In this document: positions 44,903 through 54,376 of the stretch, in pieces
Numbering within the stretch: the first letter of the stretch is position 1
Layout of the letters: each line of letters starts with the position of its first letter
From: CAKZNE01 sp040222435
GTDB lineage: Bacteria > Bacteroidota > Bacteroidia > Flavobacteriales > Schleiferiaceae
Direction of reading: 5' to 3'
NCBI GenBank assembly: GCA_965212245.1
Contig: OZ243107.1
Span: forward strand, 558,001-622,000
DNA length: 64,000 bases
Position numbers and translations under genes: made by a program
The notes under the pieces: generated by a model
What the model saw: the letters and a program-made list of their open reading frames with translations, nothing else
What the model was told of the DNA's origin: nothing
The model's database searches: none

Positions 44903-46321
44903 ATGAAAAAACTGATTATCACCACAATAAGCTTAGTAATGCTGGCTGCTTGCAACAGTAACCCGCATGGCGAATTGGTTGGCGTTCAGGACAGACCGGA
45001 GTTCTATCCATCAGAACCTTATGGAATGGTTTACATTCCTCAGGGCTCTTATAATATGGGTAATGCAGATCAGGATGTACCTTATTCAATGATCTCAGCT
45101 ACTAAAACGGTTTCCGTGCCAGCATTCTGGATGGATCAAACCGAAATCACCAATAATGAGTACCGCCAGTTCGTATATTGGGTCCGGGATTCTATACTAA
45201 GGTACCGCCTTGGTGAAGATGGTCTTGTAGAAGGTTATGAGTTTAATGATGCTGCTAACAAGGAGGATCCCACCTTCTTTGAAGAGTACGTTGCTCTTAA
45301 TTACCCTGACTCCATGCAGCGCAGATTAGACTGGGAACCTTACCTGGAATGGGAAACAAGTCGTTACCCCAGTGCTGAATACACTGAAATAATTCAAGGC
45401 CTTTATTTACCACCTGAAGAAATGTTCATGGGTCGTAAAATGATTGATGCCCGTCAATTAAATTATGCCTATTTCTTTATAAATAAACAAAAAGCCTCTA
45501 AAAAGTCTAATCGTGTAATTTTTGACTACAAAGACGAAAATCAGGATGGTGAGTATTTTTCTTATCGTGATTACATTAAAGAATCCAAGGATATTTCGGA
45601 TCGTAGTTCATTTTTTGAAGGTGGTGTAATCAATATTTACCCTGATACCCTTTCGTGGATTCATGACTTTACCTACAGTTATAATGACCCTATGCACGAT
45701 AAGTATTTCTGGCACCCTTCTTATGATGACTACCCGGTAGTTGGTGTGAACTGGAAGCAGGCCCGTGCATTTTGTAATTGGAGAACCAAGTTTCGCAATG
45801 ACTTCCTTCATGATGAAGGAGAACCTGTAGAACAAGAGTTTCGTCTGCCCACAGAAGCCGAATGGGAATATGCTGCGCGTGGGGGACAGGATTTGATGAC
45901 CTATCCCTGGGGAGGGCCTTACGCTATGAACAGCGCGGGTTGCTACCTTGGTAACTTCAAACCTCTAAGAGGTAATGTAACTGCTGATGGTGGATTTTAT
46001 CCTGTTACTGTTACCGCGTACAGTCCTAATGATTTTAACCTCTACAATATGGCTGGAAACGTTTCAGAGTGGACCAATACCGCGTTTGAAGCAGCATCCT
46101 ATTACTACGTAAGTGATATTAGTCCTAACTTCGAGTACAATGCTTATGAAAATGATGATGAAACCTTAAAGCGTAAAGTTATTCGTGGTGGAAGCTGGAA
46201 AGATGTAGCTTATTTTATGCAAGTAAGTACCCGTGATTATGAATATCAGGATACTGCTAAGTGTTATGTAGGCTTCCGTACGGTTCAAAGCTTTATGGGT
46301 CGTGACATTAAAGACTTTTAA
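44903..46321 (+). CDS. gldK: T9SS ring lipoprotein GldK (PorK)
   Basis: 472 residues; lipoprotein signal ending VMLAAC (Cys17). A formylglycine-generating-enzyme (FGE)-sulfatase fold covers most of the mature protein: YIPQGSYNMGNADQD near 50-64, FWMDQTEITNNEYRQF, RLPTEAEWEYAARGG, NMAGNVSEWT and KVIRGGSWKD. GldK with GldN forms the periplasmic ring of the type IX secretion system. Followed in order by gldL, gldM and gldN. Confidence 0.95.
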   Translation: MKKLIITTISLVMLAACNSNPHGELVGVQDRPEFYPSEPYGMVYIPQGSYNMGNADQDVPYSMISATKTVSVPAFWMDQTEITNNEYRQFVYWVRDSILRYRLGEDGLVEGYEFNDAANKEDPTFFEEYVALNYPDSMQRRLDWEPYLEWETSRYPSAEYTEIIQGLYLPPEEMFMGRKMIDARQLNYAYFFINKQKASKKSNRVIFDYKDENQDGEYFSYRDYIKESKDISDRSSFFEGGVINIYPDTLSWIHDFTYSYNDPMHDKYFWHPSYDDYPVVGVNWKQARAFCNWRTKFRNDFLHDEGEPVEQEFRLPTEAEWEYAARGGQDLMTYPWGGPYAMNSAGCYLGNFKPLRGNVTADGGFYPVTVTAYSPNDFNLYNMAGNVSEWTNTAFEAASYYYVSDISPNFEYNAYENDDETLKRKVIRGGSWKDVAYFMQVSTRDYEYQDTAKCYVGFRTVQSFMGRDIKDF

Positions 46322-46371
46322 CTCTCTCAAAACAACACGTTAAATCTTATTTAATTTAAATTTCGAATACA

Positions 46372-47037
46372 ATGGCGTTAATTGATGTAAACAGCAAAAG
46401 ATTCAAAAACTTCATGTCCAAGCTTTACGGTATCGGTGCTTCCGTAGTAATTCTTGGAGCAATGTTTAAAATCCTTCATTACCCCGGTGCCGATTTTATG
46501 TTGGTATTAGGTTTAACTACTGAAGCTGTAATCTTCTTTTTCTCTGCTTTTGAGAAACCACATGAGGAATACGATTGGACTTTAGTTTATCCCGAACTAG
46601 CCGGTATGGAAGATCCGGATGATGAAGTAAGAGGTGAGAACAGACTTACCCCTACTCAGGAACTTGATAAAATGTTAGAAGACGCCAAGATAGATGGTGA
46701 GCTTATAGAAAGTTTAGGTTCTGGTTTACGAAAATTTGGCGATGCCGCCAGCAAATTAAATGTTACGGTTGACGCTGCCGCTGCTACCCAGGAATATGGT
46801 GAGCAACTGAGCCTGGCTTCTAAAAACATGGAATCACTTAACGCATTATACGCGGTTCAGTTGGAAAGTTCAGCTAACCATATGGAGGCTCAAAATTCAC
46901 TTATTGAAAAACTGAGTTCTTCCATCAATGATTCTGAGCGTCTGGCCGATGAGGTATCTAATCTTGCTCAAAACATGAACCAGCTGAACTCCGTATATGG
47001 AGGTATGCTGTCTGCCATGAATATCAATAAGAACTAA
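46372..47037 (+). CDS. gldL: T9SS motor protein GldL (PorL)
   Basis: 221 residues. Two membrane helices (~20-35 and ~43-58) in FMSKLYGIGASVVILGAMFK and DFMLVLGLTTEAVIFFFSAFE, containing the conserved Glu in the second helix, then a helical cytoplasmic domain. With GldM it forms the proton-driven motor powering type IX secretion and gliding. 50 bp after gldK. Confidence 0.95.
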   Translation: MALIDVNSKRFKNFMSKLYGIGASVVILGAMFKILHYPGADFMLVLGLTTEAVIFFFSAFEKPHEEYDWTLVYPELAGMEDPDDEVRGENRLTPTQELDKMLEDAKIDGELIESLGSGLRKFGDAASKLNVTVDAAAATQEYGEQLSLASKNMESLNALYAVQLESSANHMEAQNSLIEKLSSSINDSERLADEVSNLAQNMNQLNSVYGGMLSAMNINKN

Positions 47038-47088
47038 TTTGAGTTTTCAAACGACCCTTTAATTCTAAATCAAAAAGACTGACCTGAT

Positions 47089-48633
47089 ATGGCGAGTGGA
47101 AAACTGACACCGAGGCAAAAGATGATCAATATGATGTATCTCGTATTGACTGCTCTTCTGGCTCTAAATATTTCTAAGGATATCCTGGAAGCTCTTACCA
47201 AGCTTAACGCCAGCTTGGACCAAACCGTGCAAACGGTGGATAAAAAGAATGCTTCCATTTATTCTAAATTTGAGTCTGCTTACGCGCAGGATCCTCAAAA
47301 AACCAAACAATGGAGGGATATGGCTCTTAATGTTAAAAAAGAGTCAGATGAACTATACACCTACATTGCCGGCCTTAAAGAAAAGCTTGTAGAAGTAAGT
47401 GGTGGTTATGAGGAAGGAAGTACAACGGTTCCCAAAAGTTTGGATGCCCGCGAAAAACCTGCTAACTATCTCTTAAATGAGAAACACGCTTCTGAACTCA
47501 GAAAGAAAATTGAGAATTATCGCAGCTCTATTAAGGGTTATGCAAATAATGATCAGTTAAAAAGTAATATCGAAACTACCTTCAGCACGACTGATCAACC
47601 GGTGGGTGAAGATAAAGTGATGACGAGTTGGGAAAAAGCCAATTTTGAACATTTTCCCTTAGCTGCTATCCTACCTTTCTTAACTGACTATCAGGCCAAG
47701 GTTCGTAATACTGAATCTGACGTTATTAGTGAATTGCAAACCAAGATTGGAGAATCCGACCTTAAGTTTACTGATGTTCGGGTTATTGTAGATTCCAAGT
47801 CCAATTATGTTACCCAGGGTGATGAATATGAGGCTGAAGTATTTCTTGCTGCGTATGACGCCACCCAGGAACCGGTAATTCTTGTAAACGGTGAAGCTCT
47901 GCCTGCCGATCAGATCAGTGAAGGTAAAGGTCGTGTGAAGTTTAAAGCCGATGGTGTAGGCGAGAAGAAATGGGGTGGTAAAATTAAGATCACTCAGATC
48001 GGTAAAGGAGAAGTAGAATATGATATTCCCGAGCAAAGCTATACGGTTGCTCCTCCTACAGCTGTTATCTCTCCTACTAAGATGAATGTGCTTTATAAAG
48101 GTGTGGATAACCCAATTGAAATTGGTGTTCCAGGGGTTGACCCTTCTAAAATACGTGTTAGCGGTGTGCCCTTGTCTGGATCTAATGGGAATTATATCGC
48201 TGATGTTTCAAACGTAAGCGCTCGTGAGGTTAATATTCAGGTTTCTGTGGAAGATACCGATGAAGAAGGAAAGAAATCTGTACGTCAGGTTGGGGTTAAG
48301 AAATTCCGTATTAAGGGTTTACCTCCTGCAACCGGAATGGTTTTCGGTAAAACCGAAGGTATTGTTTCTAAAAGTCTCTTGCAGCGTGCATCTGTAGATG
48401 CCAAGTATCTTGATTTTCCTTTTGATATGGATCTGAATGTAGTGTCTTTTGAAATTGCTATTCCCGGCTTTCCACCTGAGCAGGTTCGTGGTAGTTCTAT
48501 GACTCCACAGGTGAAAACCAGAATCGATAAACTCAGACCTGGCCAAACCGTTTCTATCCGTAATATTAAGGCTACTGGCCCTAAAGGAGTACGTGTGAAC
48601 CAGGTAGGTAATATTTCACTGGACGTAAACTAA
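47089..48633 (+). CDS. gldM: T9SS motor/stator protein GldM (PorM)
   Basis: 514 residues. Opens SGKLTPRQKMINMMYLVLTA with a single membrane helix (~11-32), followed by a long periplasmic part: helical domain (~35-220), then successive beta domains to the C-terminus. It links the GldL motor to the GldK-GldN ring across the periplasm. Lies 51 bp after gldL and 17 bp before gldN. Confidence 0.95.
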   Translation: MASGKLTPRQKMINMMYLVLTALLALNISKDILEALTKLNASLDQTVQTVDKKNASIYSKFESAYAQDPQKTKQWRDMALNVKKESDELYTYIAGLKEKLVEVSGGYEEGSTTVPKSLDAREKPANYLLNEKHASELRKKIENYRSSIKGYANNDQLKSNIETTFSTTDQPVGEDKVMTSWEKANFEHFPLAAILPFLTDYQAKVRNTESDVISELQTKIGESDLKFTDVRVIVDSKSNYVTQGDEYEAEVFLAAYDATQEPVILVNGEALPADQISEGKGRVKFKADGVGEKKWGGKIKITQIGKGEVEYDIPEQSYTVAPPTAVISPTKMNVLYKGVDNPIEIGVPGVDPSKIRVSGVPLSGSNGNYIADVSNVSAREVNIQVSVEDTDEEGKKSVRQVGVKKFRIKGLPPATGMVFGKTEGIVSKSLLQRASVDAKYLDFPFDMDLNVVSFEIAIPGFPPEQVRGSSMTPQVKTRIDKLRPGQTVSIRNIKATGPKGVRVNQVGNISLDVN

Positions 48634-48650
48634 TAAAATTAAGTAAGTCT

Positions 48651-49490
48651 ATGAGAAGGATTGTTTTAGGTTTAATGACGGTAGGTTTGATGGCTGTGGC
48701 CACCAATTTGGCGCAGGCACAGATCCTAACCCCTCAGGACGATGGTATTGTTCCGGATCCTCCGAAACACTATCACCACAATCAGGTTTTTCCCTACCCC
48801 CATCTCAGAGAAGCAGATATGATGTGGAGTACCCGTCATTGGGAAAGGATTGACCTAAGGGAAAAGGTAAATCATCATCTTTATTACCCGGTGGTTCCTA
48901 TTCCTGATCGTAAAAGCCTTTATGATGTTCTTGTGGACGGAATTCTTAATGAAGGAACTATTATTGAAGTATTTGCCGATGATCGCTTTGAGATACCTCT
49001 CACACCTGAGCAGGTTGAAACTTATGCTGCCAAGGTTGACACGTTGTGGGACCCTGAAGATGCATCCCGCTGGTTAGCTGTAGACACTATTAAGGTAACT
49101 GCCAAAGATGTTCTCTTTTATGAGATCAAATCAGATTGGTTCTTTGATAAGCAAAGGGGTGAAATGAAAAACCGCATTATCGGTATTTCTCCCAAGGTAA
49201 GAAACCCTAAAACTCAGGATGTGTATAACCTGTTCTGGGTATGGTTCCCTGACGCACGTTATGCACTGGCTACCCATGTAGCCTTCAATAATCAGAACAA
49301 CTCAGCAAGACTTACCTACGATCAGGTTTTTCACCTTCGCTTTTTCAATTCGGTTATCTATAAGCAGGATAACGTTTACGATCGCGCCATTGCAGATTAT
49401 AAACAAAATGCACCAATGGAGCAGTTGTTGGAATCTCAAAAAATTCGTGAAAACCTGCGTAATTATGAGCATGATCTCTGGGAATATTAA
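48651..49490 (+). CDS. gldN: T9SS ring protein GldN (PorN)
   Basis: 279 residues; signal peptide ending NLAQAQ (~24). The family pattern READMMWSTRHWERIDLREKVN (quoted here as MMWSTRHWERIDLREK), YYPVVPIPDRKSLYDVL and the GISPKVRNPKT segment are clear. Periplasmic partner of GldK. Last gene of the operon, with a terminator 17 bp later. Confidence 0.95.
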   Translation: MRRIVLGLMTVGLMAVATNLAQAQILTPQDDGIVPDPPKHYHHNQVFPYPHLREADMMWSTRHWERIDLREKVNHHLYYPVVPIPDRKSLYDVLVDGILNEGTIIEVFADDRFEIPLTPEQVETYAAKVDTLWDPEDASRWLAVDTIKVTAKDVLFYEIKSDWFFDKQRGEMKNRIIGISPKVRNPKTQDVYNLFWVWFPDARYALATHVAFNNQNNSARLTYDQVFHLRFFNSVIYKQDNVYDRAIADYKQNAPMEQLLESQKIRENLRNYEHDLWEY

Positions 49491-49506
49491 TTCCTGAAAA
49501 ATTATT

Positions 49507-49532
49507 AAAACCCCGTCCCAGACGGGGTTTTT
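49507..49532 (+). terminator. Rho-independent terminator of the T9SS operon
   Basis: AAAACCCCGTC (49507-49517) / GACGGGGTTTT (49521-49531) with a CCA loop and a run of six T, 17 bp after the gldN stop. Confidence 0.9.
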
Positions 49533-49557
49533 TATTGGTATTGACTCTTTATTAACA

Positions 49558-50547
49558 ATGCACTTTAAAATCATAGGCCAGGGCATAGCAGGAACAGTCC
49601 TTTCCATGCAAATGGAAAGGAAAGGTATTGCTCATCAAGTATTTAATGAACCTACCCTTTCTTCATCTTCAAAGGTGGCTGCCGGCCTTGTGAATCCTAT
49701 TGTTCTGAAACGTTTGCGCCTGGTTCATGAGGCCGCTTTCTTTTACGAAGGACTTTCTGATTTTTACCTATCCTGGGAAAAAAAGTTAGAAACCCGTTTT
49801 TTTCATTCAATCTCCATTGAACACATTTTTCAAAGTCAGGCGGAACAAAATGCCTGGTTGGAAAAGTCTGCTAACCCCGCTTTTTCGCCTTTCATGGGGC
49901 CTGTTTTGCAAAATGCTTATATGAATGTAAATGCCCCCTTTGGAATGGGGCAAACCAAAAACACCTACTGGCTTGATACAACCGCCATGATAGAAGCATA
50001 CCGTCATTATCTCATTAAAAAAGGTATGTATCATGATGAAGTATATGCTGTGGCTTCTCCTCATGAAAAAAGCTCCACCATTTGGTGTACCGGTCATTTG
50101 ATGCAACAACAAAACATTCGCGAAAATATATTTTCACCCACCAAGGGTGAATTGCTCATTATCAAATCTGACGAACTACAGCTTCAAAGTATACTTCATG
50201 GCGGTATATTCATCCTTCCGCTCGGCCACAATCTCTATAAGGTAGGCTCCACTTATGCATGGGATAATCTGAATGATACTCCCAGCCAAAAAGGCCGGGA
50301 TACTTTAGAAGCAGAATTACAAAAAATATATAGAGGTAACTACAAAACTGTGGACCACCTGGCCGGAGTAAGACCTAATATCCGTGACCGTAAGCCAATT
50401 ATTGGCAAATGGGATGATGATTATATTTTTAATGGACTCGGTTCACGGGGTGTATTGCTGGCCCCCAGGCTGGCTCATCTTTTTCTGGACTTCCTGATCA
50501 TGAAAAAACCTTTGCCGGAGGCTTACGATGTTCAGCGGTTTACTTAA
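49558..50547 (+). CDS. FAD-dependent (DAO-type) oxidoreductase
   Basis: 329 residues. Dinucleotide-binding start FKIIGQGIAGTVLSMQMERKG with GxGxxG at ~7-12, and the C-terminal DAO signature VRPNIRDRKPIIGKW followed by FNGLGSRGVLLAP. Fits the D-amino-acid-oxidase-like family; resembles the oxidase half of MnmC-like proteins but lacks the methyltransferase half. Substrate unknown. The 3' end overlaps the convergent DUF983 gene by 8 bp. Confidence 0.82.
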   Translation: MHFKIIGQGIAGTVLSMQMERKGIAHQVFNEPTLSSSSKVAAGLVNPIVLKRLRLVHEAAFFYEGLSDFYLSWEKKLETRFFHSISIEHIFQSQAEQNAWLEKSANPAFSPFMGPVLQNAYMNVNAPFGMGQTKNTYWLDTTAMIEAYRHYLIKKGMYHDEVYAVASPHEKSSTIWCTGHLMQQQNIRENIFSPTKGELLIIKSDELQLQSILHGGIFILPLGHNLYKVGSTYAWDNLNDTPSQKGRDTLEAELQKIYRGNYKTVDHLAGVRPNIRDRKPIIGKWDDDYIFNGLGSRGVLLAPRLAHLFLDFLIMKKPLPEAYDVQRFT

Positions 50548-50938
50548 AGTTCCCTCCTTTTTTCTCAGGCTGGTATTTGATGAACAGGTTCATCCACGTG
50601 ATACGTGCCAGGCGAAAGATTAGCGGAGAACCAAATACAAGCAGAAGAGCCAGGGCTATTACAATATCCAATACAGAAGGATCATATATCAGATTCATAA
50701 TAATATAAGTAGCTACAAAAACAGCCACTGTATATCCATAGCTTACGTACATGGCTCCATAAAAAAAGGCTGGCTCTATTTCATAGCGTATTTCGCAATG
50801 AGGACAGGTTTCTTTCATTCTGAACATTTTGCTCAGGTTGTATGGGTTAGACGATTCAAAAACCTGGCCTTTATGACATCGGGGGCACTTAAAATAAAAA
50901 ATACTGTATAGTTTCGAACCTTTAGGAATGATATTCAT
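50540..50938 (-). CDS. DUF983 zinc-ribbon membrane protein
   Basis: 132 residues from the ATG at 50938. Upstream in-frame starts are rejected because they lie inside the divergent ABC-F gene. The N-terminal half has a zinc ribbon, FKCPRCHKGQVF and ETCPHCEIRYE, then two membrane helices (~70-92 and ~95-113). This is the DUF983 layout; function not established. A -7 promoter element lies 20-27 nt upstream and shares its sequence with the divergent ABC-F promoter. Confidence 0.82.
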   Translation of the reverse strand: MNIIPKGSKLYSIFYFKCPRCHKGQVFESSNPYNLSKMFRMKETCPHCEIRYEIEPAFFYGAMYVSYGYTVAVFVATYIIMNLIYDPSVLDIVIALALLLVFGSPLIFRLARITWMNLFIKYQPEKKGGNFK

Positions 50939-50949
50939 GATGAGCCAAT

Positions 50950-50965
50950 TACTTTTGCAAAGGTA
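50950..50965. promoter_or_regulatory. Abutting divergent -7 elements for ABC-F and DUF983 genes
   Basis: TACTTTTG (50950-50957, plus strand) is immediately followed by CAAAGGTA (50958-50965), which reads TACCTTTG on the minus strand. Both match TAnnTTTG, and together they form a 16-bp near-perfect palindrome. The plus-strand element ends 7 nt before the ABC-F ATG at 50965, predicting an almost leaderless ABC-F mRNA. Confidence 0.6.
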
Positions 50966-52917
50966 TGATAGGTATTCAAAACATAGAGCTTCAATATAAT
51001 GACCGCGTAATTTTTGGCGGAATATCTTTCCTGGTAAACCCAGGCGAAAAAATAGGTTTGGTAGGAAGTAATGGTGCCGGTAAGTCCACCCTTCTGAAAA
51101 TAGTGATTGGGGAGGTTTCACCGGATGGAGGAGCTATTTCCAAACCGAAGGATTCAAAGATCGGCTATTTGCCTCAGGAGTTGCCTCTTCATGACGGCCG
51201 CACCGTATGGGAAGAAGCAGAATCTGCCCTGAGTTCTATTAAAAAAATAGAAAAACAGCTGGATCATATCAATGAGCAACTGACCACTCGTGAAGACTAC
51301 GAGAGCGAGAGTTATCTCAAACTGATAGAAGACCTAAACCAACTAACGGAACGCTTTAACTTTGAAGGTGGTTATACCTATCACGGTAGCCTTGAAAAAA
51401 TACTTACCGGGCTTGGTTTTAAGCCTGAAGATTTTAACCGGCAAACAACAGAGTTCAGTGGTGGCTGGCGTATGCGTATTGAGCTTGCTAAGTTGCTTCT
51501 GCAACCACATGACCTCTTGCTGCTGGATGAGCCAACCAACCACCTTGACATTCATTCTATTGTATGGCTGGAAGAGTTTCTACAGCAATATGAAGGCGCC
51601 ATCCTTATGGTATCTCATGATCGTACTTTTCTGGATAATATCACTACACGAACGGTTGAAGTGGTAAAAGGTAAAGTGTTTGACTATCCCGTGTCCTACT
51701 CCAGGTTTCTGAACCTGAGGGCGGAACGCAGAGAACAACAAATGCAGGCACAAAAGAACCAGGAAAAGGAAATAAAGCACACTGAACAGCTCATTGAAAA
51801 ATTCCGTTACAAAGCCAGTAAGGCATCTTTTGCACAAAATCTGATCAAGAAGCTGGACAATATGGACCGTATTGAGATTGATGAGGATGACAGCCGAAAG
51901 ATACAGTTCCGCTTCCCTCCTGCTCCCCAGGCAGGGAAAGTAGTTTTAAAGGCTAATCAGGTAGGAAAGAAATATGGTGAACGCACGATATTCAAGAACG
52001 TGGATGTAGAAGTAGAGCGACACGACCGTGTGGCTTTTGTAGGACAAAATGGGCAGGGTAAATCCACTTTAGTTAAGATTATAACAGAACATCTGCAACA
52101 CGAGGGTAAACTGGAAACAGGTCATAATGTAGACATTGGTTATTACGCTCAGGAACAGGCTAAAACCCTTAAGGGTGGGAAAACACTTTTGGAAACCATT
52201 GAAGATGCCGCTCCGGAAGATCTCAGAAAGAGAGCCCGTGATTATCTGGGATCTTTTTTGTTCAGCGGGGAAGATGTAGAAAAAAAAGTGAGTGTACTAT
52301 CCGGAGGGGAAAAAGGCCGCCTGGCGCTCTGTAAGCTCCTCTTACACCCTCACAACCTTTTAGTGATGGATGAGCCCACCAATCACCTGGATATGCGTAG
52401 TAAGGAGATGCTGAAGAACGCCCTAATGGAATTTGACGGAACCCTCGTTTTAGTTTCGCATGACCGGCATTTTCTTCAGGGTCTTACCAACAAGATCTAC
52501 GAATTCCGCAACGGGGAAGTCAAACCCTTTCTGGGTTCTATTGATGAGTATCTGGAAGCCCGTAAATTTGATGATTTCAGGCAGGTGGAACAATCCACCA
52601 AGGAGATGGCCAAAACGGAAAAGAAAAATACCTCTTCTAATGATTATGAAGAGCGTAAACAATTGGAAAAAGATCTTCGAAAAGCAGAAAACAAAGTACA
52701 GCGCTTCGAAAAAGATATTGAGAAACTGGAAGCCATACTGCAGGATCTGGATGAAAAGCTCCAGGACCCGCAACAGTTTAAAGAACTAAGTCAGGACCCG
52801 GAATTTTATGAGCGCTACGAAGCCCAAAAAGAAGATCTGGAAAAGCTCATGCAGCAATGGGAAAAAGCCCAGAAACAACTGGACTTACTTAATCGTCAAA
52901 AAGAAGAGATAGACTGA
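50965..52917 (+). CDS. ABC-F family ATPase (Uup/EttA type)
   Basis: 650 residues, two ABC domains without membrane segments. Walker A at 34-42 (GSNGAGKST) and 360-368 (GQNGQGKST), signatures FSGGWRMR and LSGGEKGR, Walker B LLLDEPTNHLD and LVMDEPTNHLD. The inter-domain linker is ~240-320, and a C-terminal coiled coil (~545-650) resembles the Uup DNA/RNA-binding tail. ABC-F proteins act on the ribosomal E site; the exact subtype is uncertain. Its TGA directly abuts the convergent lipase stop (TGATCA at 52915-52920). Confidence 0.92.
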   Translation: MIGIQNIELQYNDRVIFGGISFLVNPGEKIGLVGSNGAGKSTLLKIVIGEVSPDGGAISKPKDSKIGYLPQELPLHDGRTVWEEAESALSSIKKIEKQLDHINEQLTTREDYESESYLKLIEDLNQLTERFNFEGGYTYHGSLEKILTGLGFKPEDFNRQTTEFSGGWRMRIELAKLLLQPHDLLLLDEPTNHLDIHSIVWLEEFLQQYEGAILMVSHDRTFLDNITTRTVEVVKGKVFDYPVSYSRFLNLRAERREQQMQAQKNQEKEIKHTEQLIEKFRYKASKASFAQNLIKKLDNMDRIEIDEDDSRKIQFRFPPAPQAGKVVLKANQVGKKYGERTIFKNVDVEVERHDRVAFVGQNGQGKSTLVKIITEHLQHEGKLETGHNVDIGYYAQEQAKTLKGGKTLLETIEDAAPEDLRKRARDYLGSFLFSGEDVEKKVSVLSGGEKGRLALCKLLLHPHNLLVMDEPTNHLDMRSKEMLKNALMEFDGTLVLVSHDRHFLQGLTNKIYEFRNGEVKPFLGSIDEYLEARKFDDFRQVEQSTKEMAKTEKKNTSSNDYEERKQLEKDLRKAENKVQRFEKDIEKLEAILQDLDEKLQDPQQFKELSQDPEFYERYEAQKEDLEKLMQQWEKAQKQLDLLNRQKEEID

Positions 52918-54333
52918 TCAAAAATGTGATAGCCGGCCGGATGCCCTGTTATTTTTAGTCTCAACCTGTAAAATATACATTCCGGCAGGAAGCTCACTCA
53001 GCGAAATGCTTTCTTCATTTTTAACTGCTGATACATATTTCACCATTCTCCCGTTTAAATCGAAAAGCCAAACTTCTGCTTCTGAATCTCCTAATCCGCT
53101 TAAACGAATATTGTCCCTGGCTGGGTTAGGGTAGTAATGGATTCTGTCTGCGGTAATGTATCCTTCCAGGTTTACAAACTGGCAGGAAGTCTCGAAGCTT
53201 TCAAAGAAATCAACCGCAGCTGATAGAGAAGGGAATACACAGCCTCCATGGTTAAGGCTTCCTCTGTTAACAGCCGTTACATTTGCCCCTCTGGCGGACA
53301 TGGCCGAATCTGCATTTAAAGAATTCCCGAAAGTTACCTGCTCATCCTGGGTACAATAGTATAACTCCATAGGAAATGCCGGGTTCCAATCAAAATTATC
53401 ATTTTTGATAAGGGCCTGCCACAAAGGGTGGTTCTTAGTGGCAGAGGCATTGGCAAAATTAAGCAGGACACTGTCCTGCATAAAGTCATTCAGCCGGGCT
53501 GGTAATTTGGCATTCACAGAATCCATAGGGTAGGTTCCGTCAAAATAAGGTGGTATGATTTGATCGTAAGGAGATTTCAAAATATCGGAATAGTTGGTAT
53601 ACAAGTCTCCGTACACACGGTTGAGGCCAAAGAGCAGATAGCATACGTAACCAGGGTTTGAATAGGGCGCGTTAGACAATAAAGTCTGAGACTGTGTGCC
53701 ACTTAAATTATAGGGTCCGGAGGCCGGGCCTGCGGCCAGTACATTAAACTCACCGGTAAGATTATTATCCTGGATGTATTTTACAGTAGCCATAGCCGCA
53801 TGTCCTCCTTGCGAATAGCCGGTGACAAAAACTTCTCCATTAAGCGATATGCTTAATGAATCCTGCAAATACTCACGAGCTGCCCTTATCAGATCAATAG
53901 TGGCGGTAGCTTCACTTTCTGCGTGCAAATATGGATGAAGCCCGGGGTTATCACCAAGGCCCAGGTAATCCGGAGAAACCGTTACCTTTCCCACGCCTGC
54001 CATAAGTTTCGGGATCAGGGCCTCACTGTTGTCTCTGGAAGGAACGTTTTCCCGCTCCAGCACCGTTCCGTGATTGTAGGATATCAAAGGAAACTGATCA
54101 CAGGTCGTATTGGTGGGTACCATTAAAGCTCCACTGGCAATAGTCGGAGAGCCATCTATATCCACAGTATTGTATACTATTTTATAGGTAGCCACATCAT
54201 AATCCGCACCAGGGAACAAAAAGCGTAACTGAGCGGAGGTAATGGTACTCAGGTACTCTGCAGAAACAAGTTTTTGCGAATACCCTATACTACTGAAGGC
54301 TACCGAAAATATCAGAAGAGCTATAAGTCTCAT
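52918..54333 (-). CDS. Secreted lipase-like alpha/beta hydrolase with T9SS sorting domain
   Basis: 471 residues. Signal peptide ending SIGYSQ (~20). Alpha/beta-hydrolase features: oxyanion region SYNHGT (85-90), nucleophile Ser174 in GYSQGGHAA, and SLNHGGC for the likely catalytic His; resembles the secretory-lipase family. The last ~75 residues form a type A C-terminal sorting domain: YPNPARDNIRL, then VWLFDLNGRMV and LSELPAGMYILQV. It should be exported to the cell surface or medium by the T9SS encoded 4-10 kb away. Substrate unknown. Confidence 0.85.
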   Translation of the reverse strand: MRLIALLIFSVAFSSIGYSQKLVSAEYLSTITSAQLRFLFPGADYDVATYKIVYNTVDIDGSPTIASGALMVPTNTTCDQFPLISYNHGTVLERENVPSRDNSEALIPKLMAGVGKVTVSPDYLGLGDNPGLHPYLHAESEATATIDLIRAAREYLQDSLSISLNGEVFVTGYSQGGHAAMATVKYIQDNNLTGEFNVLAAGPASGPYNLSGTQSQTLLSNAPYSNPGYVCYLLFGLNRVYGDLYTNYSDILKSPYDQIIPPYFDGTYPMDSVNAKLPARLNDFMQDSVLLNFANASATKNHPLWQALIKNDNFDWNPAFPMELYYCTQDEQVTFGNSLNADSAMSARGANVTAVNRGSLNHGGCVFPSLSAAVDFFESFETSCQFVNLEGYITADRIHYYPNPARDNIRLSGLGDSEAEVWLFDLNGRMVKYVSAVKNEESISLSELPAGMYILQVETKNNRASGRLSHF

Positions 54334-54376
54334 ATTGTTAAAATTTACATCGCTAAGATAATAGAAACTCCCTCTT

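Noticed and set aside
50939..51121. Sixty-one extra codons for the DUF983 protein
   Set aside because: They lie within the divergent ABC-F coding region and across the shared promoter; the DUF983 fold begins after 50938.
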